Shown: positions 18,184-29,433 of the stretch, piece after piece
Numbering within the stretch: the first letter of the stretch is position 1
How the letters are laid out: each line of letters begins with the position of its first letter
Assembly: GCA_001600355.1 (NCBI GenBank)
Contig: BCJU01000001.1
Coordinates: 6,634,013 to 6,698,012, forward strand
Direction: 5' to 3'
From: Meira nashicola
Taxonomy: Eukaryota > Basidiomycota > Exobasidiomycetes > Exobasidiales > Brachybasidiaceae
Length of the DNA: 64,000 nucleotides
Notes under the pieces: generated by a model
What the model was told of the DNA's origin: nothing
What the model saw: only the letters and a program-made list of their open reading frames with translations
Database searches by the model: none
Position numbers and translations under genes: made by a program

Positions 18184-20034
18184 CTAAGACGTTCTGGCTT
18201 CTTTGTTTCCACCACCAATCTCAAAAAAGTCAGCCGGTCTTTCCCTCTTTGTGGACACTGTACGTTTGTTTGGATTGACGGGTAAACGCATATATGCGCT
18301 ATCCTGATGACTTAGGGGAGCTGAAGGTTGAAATTTATTCATCATCATTGGATTTACGATTCTCATTCCCACACTGCCTAAATTACCAAACGCAGGCATA
18401 AAATTTGGCGTATTCATTTGATGTTGCCCTGCGAATGGGTTCACATTGTGTGCACCAATGATACCGAATCCTTGCCCGGCAGACGTACCAGTAGACATGG
18501 CAGGCGTAGGATTTGCTTGAGCATTTGCTTGTGTGAATTGATTGTGCAAAAATCGCAATTGCATTTGTAGTTGCATCCTCATCGGAGGTGGCAATTGCGG
18601 ATTACAGAGCATCATCATAATTTGTTGAACCGTTCGGCCATTCCATCCGTTTTGACTTCCATCTCCACCATTTTCATCTTCCTCGCCACCTTCTTCTTCT
18701 TTTGCTTCTTGTTCCGTTTCTTCTTTTACAGGTTCTGCTTCATCGGGCGCATTTTCTGCTTCCACTTCTTCCTTTTCCCGTTTAGCTTTGTCCAATTCAT
18801 CTTTTTCTGCTTGCTCGGCTTCTTGCACCTTTTTCTCACTCTTTTCCATCTCCGCATCAATATATTCACGAACTTGTTTACGGACTTCATCATCGCGTTG
18901 AAGATCAGCAAGATCTTTGATTCGCTTTCCACATTCTGGGCAGTTAAAGTCATGCTCTAACAAATGAGTTGCGATATCCTCTTGACAGAAGTAATTGGAG
19001 CAACATGGTGTCTTGACTGCATCTCGAAGTAGCTTGTTGCATATCATACAAGCAAGCTTTGGATCGCTGGGTACGCTACCATAAATATCCGACTTTGTCA
19101 ACCTCTTTTGTCGATGAGCTTGATTACGTGCCCATGAAGCTGAATCAACCTGTGCGATCACATAGCTTCCATCAGGTGTAACCATTACACCTTCCCTTGC
19201 AGTTCCATCCGGTGGTGCTTCAACAGTTTTCAACATACTCTTTGGAATACCTGTCGTACGTTTAAATCTCGGCTTATTATCGAAATCACGATCTTCATTC
19301 GTTGGACAATCATGAATCCAATGACCTTTTGTACCGCATCGAAAACAAATATATCCAATTGGAGGTGGTCGATCATGCTGAACGATAGGTTGCATTGTTG
19401 GTCTGTTCATCTCACCAGGTTGCATAGGTCGCGGCGGCTTACGTACAGGTGCTCCAGGTCGATCTCTATACGTTGCATTGGCCATCTTTTCTTGTGTTTC
19501 ATCCCATTGCTCAGTCGTTGCTTGAAACATAGCAGCAATCTTGGATGCTTCATCGCCCTCTAAACCAGAGATTGTTTCTACATCTTGTGTTGATGAGCCT
19601 GGTTGTGGTGTTGATTGTTGTTGTGATGGTTGTCCATCTTGTTTACCATCAAAACGCATACTCATCTGTCCACGAAAAGTTGGTCCTCTCGAAGGACCAG
19701 CAGAAGGTTGAACACGTTCTTGCACAGAACTATTCGCACCTCCTCCTTGAAGATCAGCAACATACTTTGCTGCCGATCCTCTTCCGGGTTTAGCAGGCGG
19801 TAATCTTCTCACAATCACTTGAGAAGATCTTGGAATGATAAAATTATCATCTTTGAATTCTTCCTCCGTATCTGCCGAATAAATTCCTAAATCAAAATCT
19901 AATCCTTTTCCCATTTTATTTTGCATGATTATCTCTCTCTTTAAATCCCAAACACTGATACCTGTCCCATCAAAAGTGATCCTCGAAGGTTCCCTTTGGG
20001 ACTTAAATTTATAGTATACTGATGCGGACGCCAT
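18184..20034 (-). CDS. MPE1: MPE1/RBBP6-like cleavage and polyadenylation factor
   Basis: 616 residues, no intron. Mpe1 is an essential subunit of the pre-mRNA 3'-end processing complex and has RING/U-box features. The DWNN ubiquitin-like domain covers about 1-80 (VYYKFKSQREPSRITFDGTG, VWDLKREII, VIVRRLPPAKPGRG). A CCHC zinc knuckle is at about 228 (CFRCGTKGHWIHDCP). The RING-like domain is at about 326-369 (CMICNKLLRDAVKTPCCSNY, HLLEHDFNCPECGKRI). A Lys/Glu coiled region and a Met/Asn/Gln-rich tail follow. ATG 20034 gives MASASVYYKF, the proper start of the DWNN fold. Another subunit of the same machine, YSH1, is encoded at 43.3-45.7 kb. Confidence 0.95.
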   Translation of the reverse strand: MASASVYYKFKSQREPSRITFDGTGISVWDLKREIIMQNKMGKGLDFDLGIYSADTEEEFKDDNFIIPRSSQVIVRRLPPAKPGRGSAAKYVADLQGGGANSSVQERVQPSAGPSRGPTFRGQMSMRFDGKQDGQPSQQQSTPQPGSSTQDVETISGLEGDEASKIAAMFQATTEQWDETQEKMANATYRDRPGAPVRKPPRPMQPGEMNRPTMQPIVQHDRPPPIGYICFRCGTKGHWIHDCPTNEDRDFDNKPRFKRTTGIPKSMLKTVEAPPDGTAREGVMVTPDGSYVIAQVDSASWARNQAHRQKRLTKSDIYGSVPSDPKLACMICNKLLRDAVKTPCCSNYFCQEDIATHLLEHDFNCPECGKRIKDLADLQRDDEVRKQVREYIDAEMEKSEKKVQEAEQAEKDELDKAKREKEEVEAENAPDEAEPVKEETEQEAKEEEGGEEDENGGDGSQNGWNGRTVQQIMMMLCNPQLPPPMRMQLQMQLRFLHNQFTQANAQANPTPAMSTGTSAGQGFGIIGAHNVNPFAGQHQMNTPNFMPAFGNLGSVGMRIVNPMMMNKFQPSAPLSHQDSAYMRLPVNPNKRTVSTKRERPADFFEIGGGNKEARTS

Positions 20035-20374
20035 CTTTGCCACAAAGTGCCCCTGCAAAGGTTGGTGGTAAGGATTAAGGGTGAATGCGACATCGGAATT
20101 AAGGTTAAACACAAATAATAGTGTTAATGCTTACTAAGCCGTACTATTTACGCGTCTAATTTTCACAACCTTTCTCTCGAATTTGTTCTAGTAAAATTGA
20201 ATAGATATAATTCGTGGTGGTCATACAACAATCTTTTGAAGACGAAAAGAGAGATTAAATGCATAAAGAAAAAAGATGAAAGCAATCCTTGAAGAAAAAT
20301 AGAGATAATTGCATTCAAGCAAGCAATGCGAACCTTCAAAATTGGGGGGATAATACGAATACAAAACGAGATCA
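20035..20374. other. Spacer between MPE1 and CSL gene
   Basis: MPE1 promoter and 3' flank of the CSL gene, both on the minus strand. The open frames here are short, start at non-ATG codons or lack similarity. Nothing else was seen. Confidence 0.4.
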
Positions 20375-23300
20375 TCACGTCGTAGTCTTGTACCAAATAC
20401 AGTCCGTTGGAAAGATGACACCATCTCTTCTAACGAGAATAATCGGAACATGATCACGAGCAAAACCAAATTCATCCAAAGGTGGCGGGGCTGCACAAAT
20501 TATGGTATTTGAATTGGGCACAGAGACGTGCGTTGAACGCCAATCACCAAAAAAGATGAACAAATTTGGCGTGAAATTTTCACCGATCAAGGTAACATAA
20601 CCTGATGCAGTTCCTCTTCCTCCACCGCCACCACCACCTCCACTGCTAGAAGCCGATGCTGGTCGAAGAGGTGAATCAGGCGTACCTGTTAGATTTGCTT
20701 CAGCTTGATACATCCCATTTCCTGATTTGTGAGAAGCAGCAAGTGCTAAGGATGAATTGCTGAGCGAGGTCGATAGACCGCTAGCACCTCCAGAGCATTT
20801 GTGCAAGATTGGTATTGGAGTAATTGGATGAGCAGGAGCAGGCATAGTGACTAAATGAGCAATACTAGCATCTACACCATCCGCTTTTGGTCTCGTTCCA
20901 TTAACAAGCTTAGGAGGAAGGTAAAATGTATGCCTTGCAATATCCACTCCAACGATCGTCCAAACGTCCGAATCATGTACATCTACCGTCCAGTGATTCG
21001 TCGTTGTGTTGGGATTACTTGCTGCACTGTTCATTGCCGCTGCACTTAAAGAAGATGTATCTGATTGTGCAAATGAGCTTGTCCTTCTCAATGAGTGGCC
21101 GCTTGGAATTCCCGTCATGGAAGAAATTGAAGAAGAGGAAGAGGAGGTATTTGTGGTAGAAGCGGTAAAGCTTGGACGTTGTTGATGCATTGAATGTGTC
21201 ATATGGTGTGGTGGTGTTTGCTGTGAGGAGACTTGCATTTGATTTCGCTGCTGTTGTTGTTGCTGTTGAGCATTGAGCTGATTTTGTAATCCAATCACTG
21301 ACAAACTTTGACCTCTCCTTCGATTTTTATTTGCATTAGATACCGCAGCAGAAGATCCTCCACTCTTTTGTGGTACAAGAACAGACGATGAAACTCTTCT
21401 CGGTCTTTTCACTTTTCCATCATCGGCTTGGTCATCAGTGGTAGCAGTGGGCATCATTTGTGGATTCATATTGTATGGGTAGGTCGTTGGAGGAATGTTA
21501 GATCCACCCATTCCATGCTGGCTACTGCTGCCCATCATTTGTTGAGATCCAGAATTACCGCTACCGTACGTCATGAAACCTGTTGGACTGATGGAGGGAT
21601 CCATCTTGAATTCACCACTGATATTACCAGCATTCATACCAGAGTGATTACCTGCGCTACCAAACATTTGCGTCGTCATGGGTGTTAGGGGTGTTGTTGG
21701 CGTGGTTGGATTACTCATATTACCCACTACGCCAGTATCTCTCAACAAAGGATTGATATGCATTCCACTTTGGTTAACAGTAGTAGATGCTGAACTGGTT
21801 TGCATCCATTGACGTGGTCCCAAAGGTTTGCGTAAACCTACATCTTCATTCAAACAACCCAGGAAATGACCGCTAATACCAGGATTGCCAGATTGAATTG
21901 ATTCTCCGCCGTCCGGTTGTTCCTCTAGAATCTCGAAAGCAACTTTGTGTAATTGAGACACGGGCTCACCATACATTTCTCCAGGTGGTGGACCATTTGA
22001 CCCAAATGACATCATCGGTTGACCTCCACCAACGACCGTTGTTCCACGATCAGCTTTGCGAATTACCATCACAGGACTGACTACTGCTGTATTAAGACAT
22101 TGCAGTACGATAGGTTGATTGTAGTGAATCGGAGTATTACCTTGTGAAAACGGCAAAGCGTTGACAGGAGGGATTGGGTAATGCGCTGGTCTTCCTTGAG
22201 TATTGGAACCGCTTGAGCCAGGATCGGTCGATGACATGCCACCGGACATGTTTGCCGATCTACTTGAATCATTTCCATCGCCAGGGATGCCAGATTGCAT
22301 AAACGCTGTAGAGGGAGTAAATTTTTGCTCAACAGATGGATTGTGCGTCGAATTGGATGTGGGATTGGCGCCAGCTTGCATGTGAGGATCGACGAGATAC
22401 AGAATGAATGGATCCCAGCTCGACGTCTTTGCAACGAAGCAAGAAGGTGAATCGCCTTGATTGGGAATATGCGTATTTGCATCTGTATTCAAAAATGGAT
22501 TTCCATCTGATCCCTTGAACCAGGTAGGAGCACCTGAGACACACAAATATCGCGTTGACACTGTTTGTGAACGTAATCGGTGAAAGAGCGAGATTGTCGA
22601 TCCGTGATTGACGCCCAATTCAGAGTTTCGCGTACTTTGTCTCTTCTTGCTAGGTTTACTGATCACCTTGATCGGCTTGCTCGGGAATACCCCTAGTGAT
22701 TTGCGATCTGAAGCAGCTAATGCAGGAACTTGGATTTGTACTAAAGCTTCACAATGTCGCCTCTTTTCATCAGAATCATTGATGAACAATTGTCTTCCAA
22801 TCGATCTTCCAGATATCGCAAATTCTGAAGAAGGGTTATCTGTATCCAACAACTTTCCGCTACTAGATGCCCATTCCAGTACACCATCCTGTTGGGATGA
22901 AGATCCTCCAGCATTGCCAGCTTGATTTGGTGTTTCACCGCTCATAGAAATTGCCAGTCGAGGCGGCGTCAGGATTGTGGGTTGCACTTCATCGTTTGTT
23001 GTGTTGACAGGATGACAAGCGCTCCACCAACTACTTCCAACTAATAAAACCATTGGTGGTGGACACAAAAACCGTTTTTCGGCGCCATAACTCTTTTGAG
23101 CAACTTTACTGGTCATGATCATCACCGTACGTTCACCTAAACCCAATCGACTTGGCGCAGAAATGTAATTGAAAATAACGTCATCGATAAATGGTAAACA
23201 ATCCTCCTTACTATCCCGGAAACGTTCTTCCATCATGCCAACATTGATATTAGAGTATTGCTGATAAATACTCGCCCGCAATAGATTTGGACCCGCCCTT

Positions 23301-24481
23301 CTTGGTTGCATCAAAGTGGAAGGCATGGGCATATGAGATGGATGCTGTCCTGTGAACTGCTCAGGCTGATTAAATGACTGCGATGTCAAGAGGTGATCAG
23401 GAGCATTGAAGAAGCGCTGATCATTTTGACCGATTGCATGATGGTGAGCGTGAAAGATCGCTTCATCCTCTTCCAGTATTGTTGGAGTTGTATTTCCAGC
23501 ACTTTGAGGGAACGAAGATGTATTAGACGACGCCATTGGCGAAACATTAACACCAGATCCAGTGATATTACGGTTCGAGCTTATCTGAGCATTGGAAGCC
23601 AATGCGGCTGATAGAGCTCTATCTGTAAAGTCTGGTGTCATGATCGGATGGGCCTGATTGCCATTAGTGATAGAACCATTTCGAGAAGAAGGCTGAAATT
23701 GTTGCTGCTGCTGCTGTTGTTGTTGTTGCCAAGATATATTCTGCGTCGAATACGGAAGATGTTGCATTCCTGTTGCGGCTTGCAAGAAAGCCAAATCGGC
23801 TGATGCGTCTTGCACGAGTGGGGAATCGTTAGAATTACGTGAGAGATGCTGTTGTGCCGATGGTGGAAAAGGATGGTGAGCTTGCTGATTTTGTGTACCC
23901 ATGAAGGAATGCTGAGAATGATGCGGTGATTGTGTTCTTTGTTGCTGTTGCGAGGGCGATTGAAACATGTGTTGATATGATGCATCTTGAAAAGGTGAAG
24001 ACTGAGAAGGCGAAGAGAAAGGGTGTTGTCCTCCAACAAATACCTCTGGACTGTCTTGCGGATTATTGTAAGAGGAATTGGTATGTCGCGAAGTACTAGA
24101 GCCAGCTTCATTCTGTGGATGTGAAAAACCCTGCGATATATTGTACTGGGATTGCTGCTGCTGCTGCTGCCTCTGCATTTGCTGTATTTGCTGATGATGT
24201 TGCTGCTGTTGCTGTTGAAGTTGTAACCATTGTGCCTGCATATCGACAGGGATCGAATCTGCCCAATTTGGTGGAAGGGAGCCGAAAGTACTTTGATCCA
24301 TGGTAGGCAAGCCAGCTATCCCCATCCCATGTACATTATCTGAACCTGCAAGTGATGGAGGTGCTTGTGTCATTCCAGCTGAGCCACCATTTTGCGAAAA
24401 GACCCTTTCTTCATGTCGATTCCCGTCCTCTTCGGTTTTTGCAAATTGGCTGTGATATGAGCCGCTGGCAGAAGCAGACAT
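20375..24481 (-). CDS. CSL-family transcription factor (CBF11/CBF12-like, Su(H)/LAG-1 fold)
   Basis: 1368 residues, no intron. CSL proteins bind GTGGGAA-type sites; fungi have them without Notch, where they act in cell adhesion, cell cycle and lipid genes. A Gln-rich low-complexity N-terminus (about 1-390) precedes the N-terminal Rel-like domain, with VMIMTSKVAQKSYGAEKRFL and CPPPMVLLVG at about 450-480, strongly conserved DNA-contact sequence. The beta-trefoil domain has RLRSQTVSTRYL (about 634), WDPFILYLVD and QPIVLQCLNTAVVSPVMVIR (about 787), then VSQLHKVAFEIL. The C-terminal TIG domain is at about 1290-1340 (GYVTLIGENFTPNLFIFFGD). Very long inserts in the core fit the fungal class. Upstream lies a 5-kb intergenic region shared with a divergent Zn2Cys6 regulator. 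Confidence 0.93.
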   Translation of the reverse strand: MSASASGSYHSQFAKTEEDGNRHEERVFSQNGGSAGMTQAPPSLAGSDNVHGMGIAGLPTMDQSTFGSLPPNWADSIPVDMQAQWLQLQQQQQQHHQQIQQMQRQQQQQQSQYNISQGFSHPQNEAGSSTSRHTNSSYNNPQDSPEVFVGGQHPFSSPSQSSPFQDASYQHMFQSPSQQQQRTQSPHHSQHSFMGTQNQQAHHPFPPSAQQHLSRNSNDSPLVQDASADLAFLQAATGMQHLPYSTQNISWQQQQQQQQQQFQPSSRNGSITNGNQAHPIMTPDFTDRALSAALASNAQISSNRNITGSGVNVSPMASSNTSSFPQSAGNTTPTILEEDEAIFHAHHHAIGQNDQRFFNAPDHLLTSQSFNQPEQFTGQHPSHMPMPSTLMQPRRAGPNLLRASIYQQYSNINVGMMEERFRDSKEDCLPFIDDVIFNYISAPSRLGLGERTVMIMTSKVAQKSYGAEKRFLCPPPMVLLVGSSWWSACHPVNTTNDEVQPTILTPPRLAISMSGETPNQAGNAGGSSSQQDGVLEWASSSGKLLDTDNPSSEFAISGRSIGRQLFINDSDEKRRHCEALVQIQVPALAASDRKSLGVFPSKPIKVISKPSKKRQSTRNSELGVNHGSTISLFHRLRSQTVSTRYLCVSGAPTWFKGSDGNPFLNTDANTHIPNQGDSPSCFVAKTSSWDPFILYLVDPHMQAGANPTSNSTHNPSVEQKFTPSTAFMQSGIPGDGNDSSRSANMSGGMSSTDPGSSGSNTQGRPAHYPIPPVNALPFSQGNTPIHYNQPIVLQCLNTAVVSPVMVIRKADRGTTVVGGGQPMMSFGSNGPPPGEMYGEPVSQLHKVAFEILEEQPDGGESIQSGNPGISGHFLGCLNEDVGLRKPLGPRQWMQTSSASTTVNQSGMHINPLLRDTGVVGNMSNPTTPTTPLTPMTTQMFGSAGNHSGMNAGNISGEFKMDPSISPTGFMTYGSGNSGSQQMMGSSSQHGMGGSNIPPTTYPYNMNPQMMPTATTDDQADDGKVKRPRRVSSSVLVPQKSGGSSAAVSNANKNRRRGQSLSVIGLQNQLNAQQQQQQQRNQMQVSSQQTPPHHMTHSMHQQRPSFTASTTNTSSSSSSISSMTGIPSGHSLRRTSSFAQSDTSSLSAAAMNSAASNPNTTTNHWTVDVHDSDVWTIVGVDIARHTFYLPPKLVNGTRPKADGVDASIAHLVTMPAPAHPITPIPILHKCSGGASGLSTSLSNSSLALAASHKSGNGMYQAEANLTGTPDSPLRPASASSSGGGGGGGGRGTASGYVTLIGENFTPNLFIFFGDWRSTHVSVPNSNTIICAAPPPLDEFGFARDHVPIILVRRDGVIFPTDCIWYKTTT

Positions 24482-25270
24482 TTCGTAAATCCAATCGAAC
24501 GAATGAATCTCCCCCTTTTCTTTCTGTTGGAAATTATCCTAAGGACGTATTTGCGTCAATAAACATATGATCATTGAATCATCTCACTCATAACACTATC
24601 GAGTTGAAAGGACCTCCACTGAGTTTGCGGACGATACCGAAAGCTCCCGTTTATGCCAGATGAACGATTCGGAGTGTTGGTGGAATTCAGAGAAAGAAAG
24701 AATTGAAAATTCTAAATCGAAGAAAACCTATTTATTTTCGCTTTTTTCCAAGACGAAAACGTGAGCGTGAGGAGAGAATTTGGCATACACTCGAGCCAGC
24801 TCCCGTTTATCTTGTCGTTTATAAGGTCCACAAATTGAGACAAGAAAGCAGATGGACAGACAAAGCAAATGTACAAATGAGCAAAAAAGGTAAAACCTAA
24901 AGTCGTGATTGTGATAGTCAGTCGTCAACGAGATAATTGGATAGGAGCAAGATGAAGTGAATGTACACTCAATCTCGATAGGGAAATCAAGATAGCGGAG
25001 TTGGGGCTCATGGAAGGTGTTGAAGCTGAATAACGGGCATTCGATCGGTGTCCCGCGAAAGATGATAGGTCCGCTCAGACCTTTACACAAACACACACAA
25101 ACATACACTGATTGAGCTTCCTCAATGTGCATGCAAATTCAATCCAGTGCAGCTAAACAGCATATCCGAACAGAATACGTGCTCTAAAGCGCCTCTTTTC
25201 TTAATATTGCGATTGAGCTACTCCATCATTCCGAGACTGAACCTATTCCCGCTTCTTTCAGCCTGAATGT

Positions 25271-25290
25271 ATACATACATACATACATAT
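25271..25290. repeat. CATA tetranucleotide microsatellite
   Basis: ATACATACATACATACATAT, a short tandem array in noncoding DNA. CA-rich tracts follow at about 25399-25416. Confidence 0.8.
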
Positions 25291-26458
25291 GTACACCGAT
25301 TCTATTGAAAAAAGGTCAGAAAAATAGTTCGGTTAGAAGGAAGGGAATATAATAAATGGATCTGTTTCTGTCAAAATGTCAGTGTTTTTGAAATTTCACC
25401 CACACACACACACGCACAAAGAAAGGTAGTTCTAGGCGCATACGTTTTCGCATCTTTGTGCTCTGCGTGTGACCACGAACAGCTAGGGGGCATTCATTCG
25501 CACGCGTTCACCGTTCACCGTTCAATGTGGGAAAGTGCACAAGCGTACTTCATCCATTGGTGTATGTTCATCTGTACTTGTTTCAGAACTTGGAAAACAG
25601 GATATACATGTACAATACAACATCTGCATGCTTTATCTGTGAATGAGAAAATTAAAGTACAAGTACGGTATATGCGGAATAAATATGATCGGCAACGTGC
25701 GAGACAAGTCATATCGGTCTACAAATCTCTCTTACGTAAATGCATTTTTAATGTTCTCTTCTTAAGGTTGCTTGATCAGATTCAAAAACAAAGGAGGGAA
25801 AAAACCAATGAAGAAAGTGAATGCACAAAAACATGTACAGAGGTCATTTAGAGTTATACGCATGCATGAACGTACATACATTGAGCGAATTGATATAGCG
25901 TATTTTAGTGTTACTCTTAGTGTGGGCTGTGTCAGATGGGCGTCGAGATCGAAAAACGGCACAGGTTCGGCTTTTGTATAGAATCAATTTAAGCGAGTTA
26001 GCAAGCTAAAAAGAGCTATTTTTTCTGTTTTGTACATATGATGGCGGATTTCAGTCTACTTTCACGCTAAAATCTATGTGGTCTTCAAGCATGTAGATCG
26101 ATTCGGACTAGTAGAGCGCACGCTTCTTTTTTTTTTGACAAGACGATCGTTCAATTGAAAGTGACTATTACGCGTGTTCACTATGAGACTACTCATTATA
26201 TTCGTTTCCGAACTTACATCGGGAGAATCGCGTTACGCTACACACATACAATTGAGGCTTCTTTAATTTAAACCGGGCCCGCGCTTTTAATCAAAGAACC
26301 GAATAAGTTGTATGTATTACGCAGATGTATACACGTTGTTTGTCATCGTGATCAACTTCTGTCGTCATCAAGTGTAAAGAATCAGATGATTTAGACCAAA
26401 AGTTTCCCGATGAATTGCTGGCGGAGTTTTTTGTGAAAAAAATAGACGTGGGGACAAG

Positions 26459-26480
26459 CGTGAAAAGGGGCGTACCTGAT
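26459..26480. repeat. 22-bp GC-rich word, copy 2
   Basis: GCGTGAAAAGGGGCGTACCT followed by GA; two substitutions from 406-427. It sits in the gene-poor region between the two transcription factors. A related string GCGTAAAAGGGGCGCGCTTG lies about 280 bp to the right. Confidence 0.35.
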
Positions 26481-29433
26481 CGGAGAATGAATTCTACGCA
26501 GGATAGTTCGAATATCTAAACGTAGCATGTAAGGGCGGCTAATGTTCTTTTCTTCTCTGAAGAAATCCATTTGTTTAAGCAAATTAATTTGACAAGCAAA
26601 TGAAGCGTATGTATTTAAACAATTGGTTCCTGAATTATGGTAATAAACAAAGAGTGGTAACGTCATCTGATAAGATATGAACCCTTTCGCTTATCATAAT
26701 TGTCGGCCAAAATGGAACGAACAATGAAGTTGCGTCGGCGTAAAAGGGGCGCGCTTGAAGCAACGGTTACCGTCTGACATCTTGTAAATTTTCAGAACCA
26801 GCCTCGGACTGGTGCGTGTTAATGGAAGAATGAAAGCATACTTACTATTCTAGGAAGGGGCGCCGGCGCTGCATTGCAAGCGGAACGCGCAGTGCTTCTC
26901 AAAAGTACACTTTGAGTACTTCGCTAACTTCTGAATTTTTTGATTGATGAGTCCTGGCAAATGCAGAATAAAGTTTAATTACAGTATGAAAGGATATCAA
27001 GATGGAGAGATAATAAAACACTTTTGCTATCTTCCGGACGTGTGCGTCCCTAATCCGGACAACACCTCAAATTCAAATTACGGAAAGCACAGTTCGGGCA
27101 TTGGCTCAAAGTACACCTACAAAGGGTAGAAAATTAAAGAAAAATATGAAGTGAGATGATGACTCTTAAGTCCATCGGAACATATGATATGCATAGACCC
27201 AGGATAATGGATTCTAGCGTTAAATGAAGGAGAAGCGAAAAACAGAATCTTGCGGACTATTCCTTATTCTTCGGGTAATCTTATATGAAACATCTTTTAT
27301 GCCCGAATGACGTGCTCCGTTTATCGAATTGATGTTATAAGAAACTCCAAAAAACACTCTGTCTCTTAAACCTTTTTTACGAATAGGAATATCCCACATT
27401 CTGCTTCCTTTATCAATCAGACTAAAATCGGAGGATTATATAATATTAAAAACTCATAAACGTCTAAAAATACTTATTTATGCATTTATACTTATCTTAC
27501 CCACGCTTTTCGCTCTAATAAATGTATAGGGTGTAAAACTAGCAATTCGACCTAGATTTATGCACGGAAAACGACGTAATATAGGCGACAAATGCACCCA
27601 CACAATCTTTGTGCGAAACGAGCCTTACCAGTTCTTCTCTGTCTAAATACATAGTGCCGTTTTTGTACGGTACCGTTGAATTGCAATTTCGGGAGATCAT
27701 CAGAAGAGTGACCTCATTCCTTCCTAAATCATTATCCGACCGTCATTCTTTGTGCGCGCGCAAAAGGACTGTGGCATGTCTCTTCTTTTTATTTCCTTTT
27801 ATTATGCAGAGTAATGCACACCATTTCGATTGACATTAGCCACCCATCTTGGGATCCCAACAGAATCTTTACATCAAACACGGGATAGTAGAAAATATAG
27901 TCTTGTGGTACATACATACATGTGTACTTGACTGAATGTTGCACTGAAGCAGTCTTCTTTATTTTTCGCCGAGATCTTTTGGAATCATACGATAGAATCT
28001 TAAATTTGGGGGGCAAGCAGTAGGTATTTGCAAAAAGATGTACATGTGGGTTTTTTCTTGGTTATTTTTACGCACTGATGCATGTACGCGCGGAATAAAA
28101 GACTTCGCAACGCAGCGCTAAAGCATGCACAAGAAAAAGACACACACTAGGACCTTTATTTCCCCAATCAATTTATGCAACCATCTTTTGTAAGCCTATT
28201 ATTTTATTGTTTATCAATATATTCTTTTCGGCTTTATGAATCATCAATCAATGATAATCTCATTTTACACACACTGTTCCTGTTCCTTCATTTCAATCAT
28301 CCGAACGGCGGTCATTTTTCTCCGGATTTTCCTACCGCGTTTATTTGCATGAAATTTTTGGGTCATTTTGCGGCGCGAATTTAACTCATTTCGAGGTTTT
28401 ACGCAAATCTTCTATTTGATGCACAGATATGAAGTTTAAGAACATCGCACCGTTCTGGTGCAAACGTGTTTAATTTTTTTTAGACCCCACCATTTTTATT
28501 TTTCTTAAATTGATTTGCATTCATTACACATCTGCGGAGTTTTTTTTTATTTGCCAATTTTCGGAAGTGTACCTTTTGTGTCTCTGTTGGAAGATAATAC
28601 AATTCAGGCACACAAACTGTTTCCTGTTGTATGTAGTTGGACATTACGTGTACATTTAAGACATCATTAGCGTACTTTTTTTTACAAGAAGTACTTAGTC
28701 TTCATTTGTTTCTTTTGGATGCTGCAGTTGCAAACCTGCAGTGTACATGACCTCCTGTTTTAGTTTCGTTTTTGGTGAAAAATACTCCGTCGTATGGAAG
28801 AAAACCTAAAAGCCCCTTCCTTTATCCGTACGAACGAGGAAAAAAAGAATATGTAAACGAAGAAAAAGGGCATTGTTTCACTTCTCCGCCTTTTGTGTAT
28901 TAATGATTGATGAATTGCGTAGCGTACTTTCTCAATTCTACCTCCGAACGTCAATTACATGCGTGTTACGTTCACATTTTAACCTCAATTTGTACTTCCG
29001 ATTCTACAAATGTGCATACATTCGTGCTAGCGGGCGGTACCTTCAAATTTGCCCGATCGTTTGGAAAGAGCGTTTCTTCTACACATTTTTTTTCTTTTAT
29101 ATTCTTTTGCTTATTTTGCCGTGCATGCATTAGAATGCATACACTCTCTTACAATCAAGGAGTCGGTGTACATTTCCCCATCCTCTGCGTTCCTGCACGA
29201 CTTTACCGAGAAGACTGTAAAGAAGTTCCGCTTCGTGGTGCCGCTAAACCTTGGCATTTACTCAACATCGATCAATTAGGCTGATCGAGTTATGTCTTTT
29301 CCTTTTTTGACATATGTATGAAATTCCTCTGACACTTCCTTTTGTTCTCACGCCACCATTTTCGACGTTTCTATTTTGTTTGAATGTTTGAAAGTCGATA
29401 ACAGGAGAAGCCGATCAAATCACACAAAGGATA

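Larger units (their letters stand above)
24482..29433. promoter_or_regulatory. Five-kilobase gene-poor divergent intergenic region
   Basis: Lies between the start codons of two divergent transcription factors (CSL and Zn2Cys6), in a window where most intergenic gaps are 0.1-0.6 kb. Several frames of 60-130 codons exist, but they start at non-ATG codons, overlap on both strands, and have no domain or signal peptide. It contains CA and CATA microsatellites near 25271 and 25399, GC-rich AAAGGGGCG words at 26459, 26738 and 26850, and many T runs. A small ATG frame at 26947-27129 (60 residues, three Cys) is not convincing. Likely content: long promoters or 5' leaders with upstream ORFs, or undetected noncoding RNA. 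Confidence 0.5.

Noticed and set aside
24728..25132. Minus-strand frame of 134 codons upstream of the CSL gene
   Set aside because: Cys/Phe-rich translation of AT-rich DNA, overlapped by frames on the other strand, no domain.
25456..25851. Plus-strand frame of 131 codons in the 5-kb region
   Set aside because: No recognisable domain or signal peptide; starts close to microsatellite DNA and looks random in composition.
26947..27129. Small plus-strand frame with three cysteines
   Set aside because: ATG start and protein-like composition, but no signal peptide, splice signals or family; kept only as a note in the intergenic entry.
28907..29284. Plus-strand frames just upstream of the Zn2Cys6 gene
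   Set aside because: Two overlapping frames with no domain; more likely leader sequence or upstream ORFs.
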